A stretch of DNA of 64,000 nt from Polychytrium aggregatum (GCF_025602895.1 NW_026516209.1:620001-684000); one strand, 5' to 3'; shown: positions 37,968 to 47,022, counted from the stretch's first letter. Made by a program: numbers and translations. The notes: generated by a model from the sequence alone, not told the origin.

Positions 37968-38900
37968 ATGACCATTCGCCACACATCCGACTTTCGCACC
38001 GCCGCATTGCGATGCTACGCCCTCATCCATAGCCTGCGTAAGGTCGCCTCCATATTCAGTGTATCCAAGAGCACCATCCATCGATGGCACCGAGGATGCA
38101 AGCTGGATGACCCATCCCGGGTCCCAGCTCGCAGATCCACTTTCTTCGAGCAGGCATGTCCAGTCATTCGCACCCTGATTGAACAGGACCCGTTCCAGAC
38201 TGGTCCTGTGTTGCGATGCAAGCTCGAGTCCATCCTCCAGAGGAAAGTTTCACTCTCACTCTGCCACACTGCCATCCACCGAGCAGGTCTCTCACACAAG
38301 AGGGCAACACACCTCTACAAGTCCAAGCGACTGGATGAGCGAGTGGCACAGTTCAGGGACCAGGTCCGCTCCATCGACCCACGACGATTCGTTTTTGTCG
38401 ATGAGACAGGGATCAGACGAACCACCTTTCCGCTCTACGGGTACTCGCCCAAGGGTGCTCCGCTTCGCCAGTGCAATCACATGAAACACAAGTCTGTCTC
38501 GGCTGCATTTGCCATCAACCACTCTGGTGTGCTGCATCGCATGTACATCCCCACATCATTCAAGACACACTCGATGGTCGAGTTCTTTGAGCGAGCGAGC
38601 TTCCCAGACGACTCTGTGATTGTGATGGACAATGTCAGCATGCACAAGACAAGGGCTGTCCTGGACTGCATCGATCGCCGAGGGTGGTCAGTGATCTTCA
38701 CCCCACCTGCTTCACCCGACTTCAATCCCATCGAGAACTTCTTTGGGATTGTGAAGCACCAGTACAGGAAGACAACAGTGCTGAATGCGTCCGAGGGGTT
38801 CAGAGTCGGGATGGTGACCCTGTTTGAGTCTGCCGTTCGGAGAGTGCTTCCAGATGTCTTCCCACGGCTGATTGAGCGAGCGATGCGCTTCTGGGGTTGA
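37968..38900 (+). CDS. Tc1/mariner (IS630-type) DD34E transposase
   Basis: 310 residues, ATG at 37,968 inside the conserved sub-terminal region. The N-terminus is a helix-turn-helix (RKVASIFSVSKSTIHRWHRG) followed by a second DNA-binding segment. The catalytic triad is complete. The first Asp is in RFVFVDETGIRR, the second in VIVMDNVSMHKTRAVLD, and the Glu in SPDFNPIENFFGIVKHQYRK. Thirty-four residues separate the last Asp and the Glu, hence DD34E. The frame is intact with no stop, so it is a candidate active enzyme. It lies upstream of, and in the same orientation as, the Fanzor gene. The gap of 251 bp contains a TATAAA box. Confidence 0.93.
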   Translation: MTIRHTSDFRTAALRCYALIHSLRKVASIFSVSKSTIHRWHRGCKLDDPSRVPARRSTFFEQACPVIRTLIEQDPFQTGPVLRCKLESILQRKVSLSLCHTAIHRAGLSHKRATHLYKSKRLDERVAQFRDQVRSIDPRRFVFVDETGIRRTTFPLYGYSPKGAPLRQCNHMKHKSVSAAFAINHSGVLHRMYIPTSFKTHSMVEFFERASFPDDSVIVMDNVSMHKTRAVLDCIDRRGWSVIFTPPASPDFNPIENFFGIVKHQYRKTTVLNASEGFRVGMVTLFESAVRRVLPDVFPRLIERAMRFWG

Positions 38901-39017
38901 GTTCCCTCCAATCACGCCGCCATTTTCGCGTTCACATCCCTGGCTTGAACCTCTCGGCGATTTTTGAACAGGGTCACTTCCCCAACCAGCCCGCGCAGAC
39001 GGGTTCCTGCTCTCGGG

Positions 39018-39023
39018 TATAAA
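39018..39023 (+). promoter_or_regulatory. TATA box candidate for the Fanzor gene
   Basis: Sequence tataaa lies 129 bp before the Fanzor ATG in the gap between transposase and Fanzor; spacing and position fit a separate promoter for the Fanzor. Confidence 0.5.
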
Positions 39024-39151
39024 TGTCCCACCTTCGTCCTGCTGCTTTCTTCCCTCATCTCGCCTTGATCTGATCATCGCGCCATTGTACGATAAAAAAA
39101 GTCTCTGCTCTGACCAGTACCACTGGCAGGCATCCAGCATCCTCTGCCCCC

Positions 39152-41523
39152 ATGCCTCCGAAGCGTAAGGGTACCGGTGATGGCCAGCCTCGGCCACCCA
39201 GGCCCAAGAAAGCCAAGTCACAGTCGGAGCCTGTCTCTGGTTCGTATTCTGATCCCACACATGCTTGTTTCTCTGTTGCTCCGTCGCTCACCATCACTGC
39301 TTCTGCAGATCCAATGGATGTCGATCCCACCGAGCCTGGTCCATCTACTTCCTCGAGTACCGGCAAGCGATGTCGCCAGTGCGATGGCACCGATCACGAA
39401 CGTTGCAACACCAGCAAATGTCCCAAATACCGGCCCCTCAAGAGTTCTGTCGTCCCACTCGTGGATGGAAGGTCATCGGCCCCTCAGTTCAGCTGCTTCA
39501 AGCAGACCATGGATGGCTGTTGTCTCAATCCCGCTCTCCGCGACAAGATCCAGGCCACCGTCGAGGCCATGACCCAGATCCAGTTCGAGGCATCCAGGCT
39601 GCTCAACCTGCACATCCTCCGGTGCATCGAGCAGGATCTTCCCGTCCCCGTCATCTCCAAGTCCACCCCTGCTTTCATCCGCCAATGCTTCACGATTGTC
39701 GAGGCCGATGCCCTCTCGACGGCCAGGGATACCAAGAAATACAACGAGCATCTGGTCGCTTCCTTTCGCGACTACCAGACCACTCGGCACGCAGACCTGC
39801 CTCCGGCCCCTCGTCTGCCTGATGGTGCTCACAGTCAGCTTCTCACACTGGCTGTCAATGCCTATGCTACCAACTGCACCACCCACCTCGACCTGGCCTA
39901 CTGGCGACTCCTTCGTCGCTTTTGTGCTGCCGTCTTCCCTGCCAACAAGCACAAGCACGAAGCCATCGAGGCCTGTCTCGAGCTCTTCGAGAAACCAGGG
40001 CCGACTCCACCCAAGGCCGATCTCGAGTTCCTCTATCCAGACTTTGGCCACGTCCTGGACGAGTTTCGGTACAGCAGCGACCAGGACCGCTTCCGGGCCC
40101 TCCATCGCCTCTCACACCATGTGGGAATCCTCGCCCGGGACAAGATGGTCGACGATGTCCACAAGTGGATCGACTGTGACATGCCCGCCCTCCGAGTCAC
40201 CGAGCTGCAGCGCCAGGCCAAGCTGGACAGGCTCACTACCCAAGGCATTCCCTCCGACGACAAGAGGTTCACCACGGCCAAGTCTGAGCTCGGCACCACC
40301 AAGGCCAAGATCAACAGGCTGGCATCCAGGATCAAGTGGGCACTCAAGCAGCTCGCCGTCGACACTCCTCCGGCCGTGTGCACGATGGTCCCTCTGTGCA
40401 CTACAAGGCCAAATACATCAAGATTGACACGGTCACTCTTTGGCAACTCCTGGGTCCAAAGAAGCGCCTTGGCCTCACCAGGGACATGCTCAAGGAAGAA
40501 GGTGAGGACGGTGTCAACAACCAGGATCGTCTCTGGCGCAGTTGCTTCAAGCTGCGTAGTTCCCTCTTCCAAGAGCGGGACGTGAACAAGAAGCTGTTCA
40601 ACTACGAGATCAGCACCGATGGCATTGGATGCACCATCGGCCTCGTCAAGTTTGTGCGTCGAACCGATCGCACCGAGACCATCGAGCCTCCTCCGACTGC
40701 CGAGCAGCGTATCCAGGCCCACATCGGCGACCCAGACCCCAACCGCACCACTTGGATTGGCATCGATCCTGGAGTCGGCTCCATCTTCACGACGGTCATC
40801 CAAGCACCGGGCCACCAAGACGAGGTGGTCTCGTTCTCCAATGGCCACTATCAGCACATGTGTGGCCATACGTTCAACACCAAGTGGCACAACACCATGA
40901 AGTATCGACTCAGCATCGAGACCTGGATGTCGACCACCCCCTCGCCCAAGGTGTCGTCCTCGGAGGCCTTCAAGGTCCATCTCACCCATGTCCTGCGACC
41001 GGAGCTGCGAGTGCAGCTCGATTTCCACCTTGGCAAGAAGGCCCGCCACCATCGCTTCACGGGCCACAAGAGGCGCCAAGTGGCCGTCGACAGGATGTGC
41101 AAGGCCGTCCTGAAGCACGCCCCGAGGGAGAATGATGTGGTGATCGCCTTTGGCAATGCATCATGGCGACAGGGCAAGGGCTATGCATCCAGCCCTCGGA
41201 GGCAGCGGTTTGCTCAGTACTTTGAGCAGTTCGAGCACCACCGACGCCGTCCCAATCACCATCATGGAAGCGTCAAGGTAGTCTCGACGAACGAGTTCAA
41301 CACCTCGCAGGTGTGCTCCAACTGCCTGGAGCCAGTTCGGTTGGAAGGACTCGATGCGCCCAGTGTTGCGAATTCCCACTTTGTCAGGAGCTGCAAGAAT
41401 CCCAGCTGCCGGACAGTGTGGAATCGCGACGTCAATGCGGCGCGCAACATGATCACAGTGTGCAGGTCGATTGTGGAGACCGGAGGGCGACCGGCGGTCT
41501 TCACTCGGAGGCTGCCAAAGTGA
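39152..41523 (+). CDS. Fanzor: eukaryotic TnpB-like RNA-guided RuvC nuclease (one frameshift)
   Basis: About 790 residues once the break is allowed for. The N-terminus (MPPKRKGTGDGQPRPPRPKK) is basic and nuclear-signal-like. Near residue 72 there is a zinc-knuckle-like CRQCDGTDHERCNTSKCP. A helical middle follows (WALKQLAVDTPP). RuvC-I is TWIGIDPGVGSIFTTVIQ, with Asp at 40,765. Downstream comes the Fanzor-like VVIAFGNASWRQGKGYASSP, which lacks an acidic residue at the usual RuvC-II Glu place. Next is STNEFNTSQVCSNC, with a Glu at 41,293 that may be the relocated catalytic residue. A zinc ribbon CSNC...CKNPSC and RuvC-III VWNRDVNAARNM (Asp at 41,428) end the domain. The frame changes near 40,370-40,390, as if one base were lost. 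No normal intron fits there: a GT...AG pair spanning 32 bases exists but is too short. The copy may be inactive, or the break may be a sequence error. Confidence 0.88.
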
Positions 41524-41622
41524 TCTGTTTTATTTCTTGTGGCTTTGCTAGACGCGAGCACAGCACATACTACTGTTCATGGAAACGGCTATATTGTCCC
41601 GTTTTTTTCTGAATAAAGTGTA
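41430..41622 (+). ncRNA. Candidate omega-RNA region (Fanzor 3' end to right terminus)
   Basis: In characterised TnpB and Fanzor systems the guide RNA scaffold comes from the 3' part of the nuclease gene and the right end of the element, with the guide read from the flank. Here the tip of the Fanzor gene, the about 70 bp after its stop, and the right TIR are retained in both shortened copies (43,578-43,889 and 35,583-35,800), which have lost nearly all protein-coding sequence. That retention suggests a function for the segment, or simply retained transposition ends. No transcript evidence. Confidence 0.5.
41595..41622 (-). repeat. Right terminal inverted repeat with AATAAA signal
   Basis: Reads TGTCCCGTTTTTTT then CTGAATAAAGTGTA on the plus strand. 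AATAAA inside the TIR (41,612-41,617) can serve as the poly(A) signal of the Fanzor transcript and is also present in the 35.6-kb copy. Confidence 0.8.
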
Positions 41623-41966
41623 TGCTCGCCTCTGCCAAGCGACACCCAGAGAGGCATATGTCGAATCCTGATCGAAGCTTCGAATCTGCACGCATAGCCC
41701 GAACGCTGGCCTCACGTTTCGACAGGCCAGCACTTGAATCAGATGACGTCGACGGTCAGCCCACTGCCGTCGGGTCGACGTCACCAAAGCCATGTGTGCA
41801 GTTTGCCCCCGACGGTCGGCCAGCGGAAAACAAACGTCCTCGCGACTGAGCAGCACCTCTGCCTCATCCGACTTTGCTCTTGCTCTCCACTCTGCATTGA
41901 ATCGCCCACCGCTTCGTATATTTGACACTCCCCGGCAATAGTTGCTCTTGCTCCTGGACCGCCCCG
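41623..41966. other. Flank between the transposon and the transporter gene
   Basis: No gene seen; should contain the transporter promoter. The first bases (tgctcgcctctgccaagcga) are the position from which a Fanzor guide would be transcribed if read-through past the right end occurs. Confidence 0.4.
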
Positions 41967-43402
41967 ATGTTTACTGGCTTCTCTGCTGTGGCTCTTCTGG
42001 CAATCTTCTCGTCGGCCCTGCCTGTGCTCATATGTCACTCCAAGCTCGTTCAAGTTCCCATCTACCTTTCCTCGACCGCCATCCTCGTCGTCGAGTGGAT
42101 CAAATTAGTGACTATGACAGCCATGCTGGCTCGGCAAATGAAGCTCTCGACTGGCAGTTGCTCGATACTGCGGCTCTGCGATGAGCTCTTTGGCCTTCGG
42201 TCGGACTGGAAAGCCGCCATTCTACCCTCGGTCCTGATGGTCACCTCTACCAACCTGCAGTACTTTGCCATCCTCTACATGGGAGTCCCGCACTTTGTTC
42301 TGGCTGCCCAGCTGAGCACCGTAGCCACCGCTGCGCTGCGCTGGTGGATCCTGAAGCGGACCTTGTCCTGGAAGAAGAGCATTGCCCTGGCGGCCATCGT
42401 CGTCGGAGTCATGGTCGTGAATCTCAACCACGCCTTCCTATCGCTCATCGTCCGACTGCTGTACTTCTCACCCGAGTGGATCGAGGACGCGGCTACGGGT
42501 GCTCTCATCTTGGCTTGTCTACTTGTCGGCTCCTTCAACACCTGGTACGTTCCTTGGCCGCTGGCATGGGCGCCAGGTGGGAGAGAGACCGTGGGAACAA
42601 GTATATGACTGCACGAGAACAGTCGCTTTGGAGGCTCGGACATACCCTGCTGCCCGCCGTCGCCGGGGTTCCAGTCGATACTCCGCATCTAACAGCATGA
42701 TTGATGTGACGGGCTCGGGCTCGGACTAAATCTCCGTCTCTAGGTACGATGGGCCTGCACGGAGTTCGTCTCCAAGCACTTTGGTTCGGGGCATTCAAAT
42801 GAGTGTCTTTGGAGTCCTTGGCGCGGCTCTTCTTGGTAACGTGAGCCGCTTATTGCGTATAGCAGGCAGGATTGAGCTTGAGTACAGCTCTCTATCGTGC
42901 CTCGGCTAACATGTGCTTGACCGCCACAGCATTGTGCATGGACAGCGACATCATCTTGGAGAACGGAATGTTTCACGGCTACACCATGTGGACGGCAGCC
43001 ACGATTCTATGCCACAGCCTCGGCGGATTGCTGCACGATTCCGTCCAAAGGTTCGTTTGGCTGCGTCTCCATTTGCATGTGGCTCTGCTGCTATGGTCGA
43101 CCAAGTCGATGTCGGCCCGGATGATCTCTTCCCATCCTTACACAATTGTCGTTCATGGCTTCGCTCTGTGTAGATGCGCTGGCAGCCAAGCCCGCAGTCT
43201 TGCCACCTCTCTGTCGATCCTCATCGCTGCGGCCATGTCCTTCTATCTGTGGGGCTTTGAGCCTTCGCCAGCCACAGTGTGTGGTGCAGTATTTGTCATT
43301 GGTGGGACTTGCGCATTCGGGCTTTACGAGGGCCAGAGTCCGCGGCTCCCACACACCATCGACGAGGTCGGCGACTTGAAGAACCGCGAGGCCCAAGTCT
43401 AG
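41967..43402 (+). CDS. Nucleotide-sugar transporter (SLC35A/UDP-galactose transporter family), multi-exon
   Basis: Golgi membrane antiporter type, about ten helices. ATG 41,967 (MFTGFSAVALLAIFSSALPV). Family blocks are YLSSTAILVVEWIKLVTM, ILPSVLMVTSTNLQYFAILY (the NNL-Y-like region of helix 3), VPHFVLAAQLSTVATAALRW and SWKKSIALAAIVVGVMVV. Exon 1 ends at 42,544 (gtacgt) inside FNTW. Following exons carry MSVFGVLGAALLGN, then DIILENGMFHGYTMWTAATI and LCHSLGGLLHDSV. The last exon carries SLATSLSILIAAAMSFYLWG and FEPSPATVCGAVFVIGGTCA, followed by the hydrophilic C-tail (stop 43,402). Helix content and order match the SLC35A pattern; the exact sugar is not deducible. The gene lies between the large and the short inverted copies of the transposon. 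Confidence 0.85.
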
Positions 43403-43577
43403 AGCCAACGCATGGCCACGAAGCCGCCGAGTCCTCGGCTTCAGCTTTGGCCTGCGGAATCATGGATGGCTGTGCAGGCTTGCCAGCCGCGAATCCAACT
43501 TCGAAATACCGATCCGGATCAGCAGACAGCGTGCACTCCATCTCCAGGAGCACGATTTGTCGACGTGAACCATTCTG

Positions 43578-43889
43578 TACACTGTATTCGGGGGGGGGGA
43601 AATGGGACACTTGCCCACGACCCATGTGTCAGCGTAGTCTGTGATGGCATGCGTCCAACTGTGCCATAAGAAATACAAACAGATCACTTTGGCAGCCTCC
43701 GAGTGAAGACCACCGGTCGCTCTCCGGTCTCTACAATCGACCTGCACACTGGTTTCGGAGTGCCAGCGGTGAATGGTGCTCTTGGACACACTGGCGAAAG
43801 GTCATGGCCAGCGCGCGATGGTATTGGATAACAAAACATTTGATCAATGGTCAAAATCAAGGGTGTCCCGTTTTATTGGATTGACTGTA
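43578..43889 (-). mobile_element. 312-bp MITE-like deletion derivative of the Mariner-Fanzor element
   Basis: The ends are TACACTGTATTC at 43,578 and ACTGTA at 43,889, both TA-bounded. Read on the minus strand from 43,889, it first shows the left TIR and sub-terminal region, up to ATGACC of the transposase. A short deletion follows, then GTGTCCAAGAGCACCATTCA (transposase HTH codons, V-S-K-S-T-I-H-R-W-H). The sequence then jumps near 43,740 to CAGTGTGCAGGTCGATTGT, the last 25 codons of Fanzor, followed by its 3' tail and the right TIR. It codes for no functional protein. It could be mobilised in trans by the intact transposase 2 kb away. Confidence 0.9.
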
Positions 43890-44111
43890 ATACACTTGGC
43901 GAATGGGACATCGATCAGCCACCCACTGCATGCCAGATGAGCAATTGCAGCGACATGTTCCAGCACCATCGCACTCCACATCGCAGCTGTTTGCTGCGGG
44001 AAGGTTTCCGTTAGTTATAACAGAGTCCGTCAGTATTTTAATGTAGCTGGCCTAAGCAGTACACCATAGCCGAGCCCATCGGCGTACATCGAGTCAGACC
44101 GTCGCGGTCGA
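43890..44111. other. Intergenic region 3' of TSR3
   Basis: Short AT-richer segment between the short transposon copy and the TSR3 stop. No gene seen. Confidence 0.4.
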
Positions 44112-45994
44112 CTATCTACGCGAGCCGCGATAGCCAGAGCGGCCTCCTCCACGTCGTTGAGAGTATGATCTTGCCGAAGGCGCTTTCCGCCCCTCTTCCT
44201 CTCCCTCCTTTTCTTCCTCTTCTTCCTCCTCCTCTTCTTTCTCCTCCTCTTCTTCCTCTTCCTCTCCCTCCTCTTCATCGTCTTCATCGTCTTCCTCGTC
44301 ATCATCGGCGATGGTGTTGCCGAAGCGGTCGACTTTGGGGCTGGCTCTGTCATCATCCGATTTCAGGATAATATTCCCCAGACGATCGACGAGCTGCTCT
44401 TCCTGGGTTTCGTCTTCACCGCTTTCGTATTCAGGCAGATCAGTGCTGCCGTAGTTGGAGCCTTGAAGCCCCGCCTCGCCTTCGTTCATGCGCTCTGCGT
44501 TCGTAGATTTGTCAGTCCCCAGATACGGCGTGTCGTACCAATCCATCCACTGCGATAGCCAAGCCAGCGGAAGGATGTGCCAGAGACCTTACCTTGTCGC
44601 TCAGCAGCAATGGTTGCAATAAAATCATTCTGCACCCGAACTACATCGGCCGAGTCGGTGCAGGTTTTGTACCGCTCGAGCAGTCCTCTGTTGCCACCCA
44701 GCCAAGATTCGGTCGACGTGAGTTGTCTCATCCTCCGTTGACCCAAGTCGAACTCGCAGCAGTTCGCAGCTTACTCGTTGAGTTCGTGAAAGGCGTGGCC
44801 CCACTTGAACTTGCTCATGACTTCATGACCATACTCGTCCAACCCTGGTGTTGCGGGTCATTGACGCTGGTTAGCTGTTTGCTCGCTCGAACTGCATCCT
44901 TGCCATCCAGCTGGAGCCATACCGCAGATGAAAAGTGCCGCAGCCAGGGCTTCTGCACAGTTCAGCTTGTAGGGCTTGCCATAGTTCACCGGATTGGCAG
45001 CGATGAGGTAGGGTACTGTTGATGCCAGAGATGAGATGGTGAGCCCATTATCGGGATAGCATACGGCCCAACATTGCGCGGCAGGATGCATAGGTAGAAC
45101 GCTATCGCTTTCGAATTGCCTGCGACAGCCATCCTCCTCGAATTGGTTCCTACATAGTCGCTCGTGCGGGGATTTGATCCGGTCAAATGGGACCTCGTCG
45201 ATGCGGGCCCACGAGCAGTCCACGACACAGAGACCGTTCTGCTCCAGGATATTCTTGTCGGCGGGAGAGACTGACTTTTGACCTGTCGGGCTAGCAACCG
45301 CATGCGCAATAACGAGTAAGCCAACTCAGTGGTTGTCGCAGATCAAGCCCGTGCTTGGAGCGAACAGATCGGCTGCGAGCCGTGGACTTGCACTCGGACG
45401 TACGTCATGACAATGCCCTTGAAGCGGTTTCCGACTCGCAGCTGCTTGACAACGCCCATGCGAACCAACTTCTTTCCGGAGCATCGTTTCGGATCGCAGT
45501 GATCAAAGTCCTGGTGATGGCCAAGGTGGCAAATACAGCATCGATATCAAAGCGCCGGCTGATGAGGGGATGCATGCATGGCAATCCCAGTGAATCCTTT
45601 TTCAGGTTTACGCCATTATATATGAACTATGGCTCCTTGGACAGACGAGTTGAACCCTCAACCCTCCACTCGTTCGTGGCAATAGAAACGCACCCACATC
45701 GCTAGTGGCATTGGGATGTCAACTGTTCCAGGACATTCAGGGATTAGCTCTTCGTTGCTTCGTGGGACGGCAATGCCACAGTCGAATTTGCTGAGGCTCC
45801 CGCCGTGCTTCCTGGCTGCAGCGCCAGAGCAGCTTATACAAACGCAATCCTGGATCTGGGCACATACCTGTCTGCTCGTCGTTTTCGGCATCATCCCGGC
45901 TGGGACTGCCTTCTCTCGGCTCAGGATGCACATCGTGGTGGTGGTGGTGCTGCTTGCTTCCGTAGTATCTGTTCTGGCGGCCCGACCGTCCCAT
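44112..45994 (-). CDS. TSR3: TSR3: 18S rRNA aminocarboxypropyltransferase, multi-exon
   Basis: Transfers the acp group from SAM to the hypermodified pseudouridine of 18S rRNA, a late 40S maturation step. ATG 45,994 ([20 protein letters not shown]). Family blocks appear in successive exons: [10 protein letters not shown] (45,700), [19 protein letters not shown] (45,470) and [11 protein letters not shown] (45,420). Next come [20 protein letters not shown] and [13 protein letters not shown] (45,220), then [20 protein letters not shown] and [10 protein letters not shown] (44,970). The last are [14 protein letters not shown] (44,800) and [20 protein letters not shown] (44,660). The C-terminal exon (44,546-44,112) ends in a long Asp/Glu run and an RGG-like basic tail, both common in fungal TSR3. 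About seven introns. Just upstream of the start is a GTGGAT hexanucleotide array. Confidence 0.9.
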
Positions 45995-46372
45995 TGTCAA
46001 GTGCAAGCCCGGTTGGATGTGGATATGGATGTGGATGTGGATGTGGATGTGGATGTGGATGTGGATGTGGATGTGGATGTGGGTGTGGATATGGCTTTGG
46101 GCGGAGGAAGCGACTGATGACGGAGAACAAGCAGCAGCAGAAAAAAAAAGTGGCAGCAGATCGCTCCCGTGATGCCCTCTGTCCAATGGGCGACGGGCGA
46201 GCTGGGCCGTGGTGTGGCCCTGGAAAGCTGGCAACTGGTGTTGGAATGCTGCTGCTCAAGAAGCCGTCGACGCTGGAGGCGGGCAGGGAGATCGAGGCAG
46301 AGTGGGCCATTGGCCGCATCTGTATTGCATTGCATTCGAAGGTGTGGATGGGCCGTGGCCGGCCGGTGCGGC
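45995..46372. other. TSR3 upstream region with hexanucleotide array
   Basis: Holds the GTGGAT array and presumed TSR3 promoter; the NR2C2AP homologue ends at 46,373 on the same strand. Confidence 0.45.
46014..46093. repeat. (GTGGAT)n hexanucleotide array
   Basis: About twelve copies of gtggat with a few gatatg variants, 20-100 bp upstream of the TSR3 start codon. Confidence 0.95.
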
Positions 46373-47022
46373 TCATAGCCTGCTCCCAAGCACATCCAGT
46401 TTGTAGACTGTGATCCGGCCGTAAAAGTCGGTGCTGGACTTGAAGACAATCTTGAACCTCTGGCCGCTCTTCTGGCTCGGCTCCGGCACTGCAAAGCTTT
46501 GGGCGCTGTTGCTGTCTTCGGGATAAAAGTCCATCACATGGACCCATCCGCCGTCCTGGGAAACGAGGAGCTCGCACTCCTTTCCGACGAAACCGCCTTG
46601 GAACATCAGGACCACTTCCGAGGGGCAACACAGCCCTGAAAACTCCATGGCAATGAACTGCGGAGAGCCCTACGTGTCGGGAGCATGGTTGTCAGACGCT
46701 GTGTCAGCGGCATGGGGACTGAGTGGTCGGCTCCGTAGCCCTCGATGCAGCGATGATGCTGTCTCCATGCCAGGCAGCGTCCCACCTGGTCGGAATTCCA
46801 GCAGGTTTCGTCGCTTGAATCAGTCAGATATTGCTTTCCGTAGTTCTTGACATCCTTTTGCAGCACCGAGGAGACCCTGAGGACAGCATCGTGGATGGGG
46901 TTGTCAGCGCGAGCAGTCGGCCGTGTGTTCGCTGGCACGGCGACGACGGCTTTGGCACGGCAAACGAGCGGCGAGCAGGGTAGTTACTTGATCTTGGTGT
47001 CTGGAGCGAGCAGGCTGGCCAT
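46373..47022 (-). CDS. NR2C2AP: NR2C2AP (TRA16)-like small beta-sandwich protein, 3 exons
   Basis: Homologue of human nuclear receptor 2C2-associated protein, a discoidin-like small protein of unclear basic function. I place the exons at 47,022-46,988, 46,876-46,786 and 46,669-46,373. The GT-AG joints are exact (AA|G, then phase 0), giving 140 residues against 139 in human. The N-terminus is MASLLAPDTKIKVSSVLQKD, then YGKQYLTDSSDETCWNSDQ, GSPQFIAMEF, VVLMFQGGFVGKECELLV, VMDFYPEDSNSAQSF and SSTDFYGRITVYKLDVLG. The DETCWNSDQG, FQGGF and DFYPED blocks are the family hallmarks. The presence of this gene outside animals is informative, since the receptor partner is absent in fungi. Confidence 0.9.

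Larger units (their letters stand above)
37882..41622 (+). mobile_element. Tc1/mariner-type transposon carrying a transposase and a Fanzor nuclease
   Basis: The left end TAGAGGCAATCCAATAAAAA then ACGGGACACCC starts at 37,882. The right end TGTCCCGTTTTTTTC then TGAATAAAGTGTA finishes at 41,622. Reverse-complementing the right end gives TACACTTTATTCAGAAAAAA then ACGGGACA, which aligns with the left end and with the related short copy (TACAGTCAATCCAATAAAAC then GGGACA). The imperfect terminal inverted repeat is thus about 28 bp, with a strongly conserved inner part (AAAACGGGACA). Both ends are bounded by TA, as expected for Tc1/mariner insertion. The 3.74-kb element holds the DD34E transposase (37,968-38,900) and the Fanzor gene (39,152-41,523), both plus strand. 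Confidence 0.9.

Noticed and set aside
40375-40406. A 32-bp GT...AG intron that would restore the Fanzor frame
   Set aside because: Much shorter than every other intron in the window (50 bp or more), with no branch-point-like sequence.
43460-43789. Minus-strand 109-residue ORF as a small gene
   Set aside because: It is a fusion of transposase HTH codons and out-of-frame Fanzor 3' sequence in a deletion derivative, not an independent gene.
44165-44371. Plus-strand Pro/Leu-rich ORF opposite TSR3
   Set aside because: Shadow of the Asp/Glu-rich TSR3 tail.
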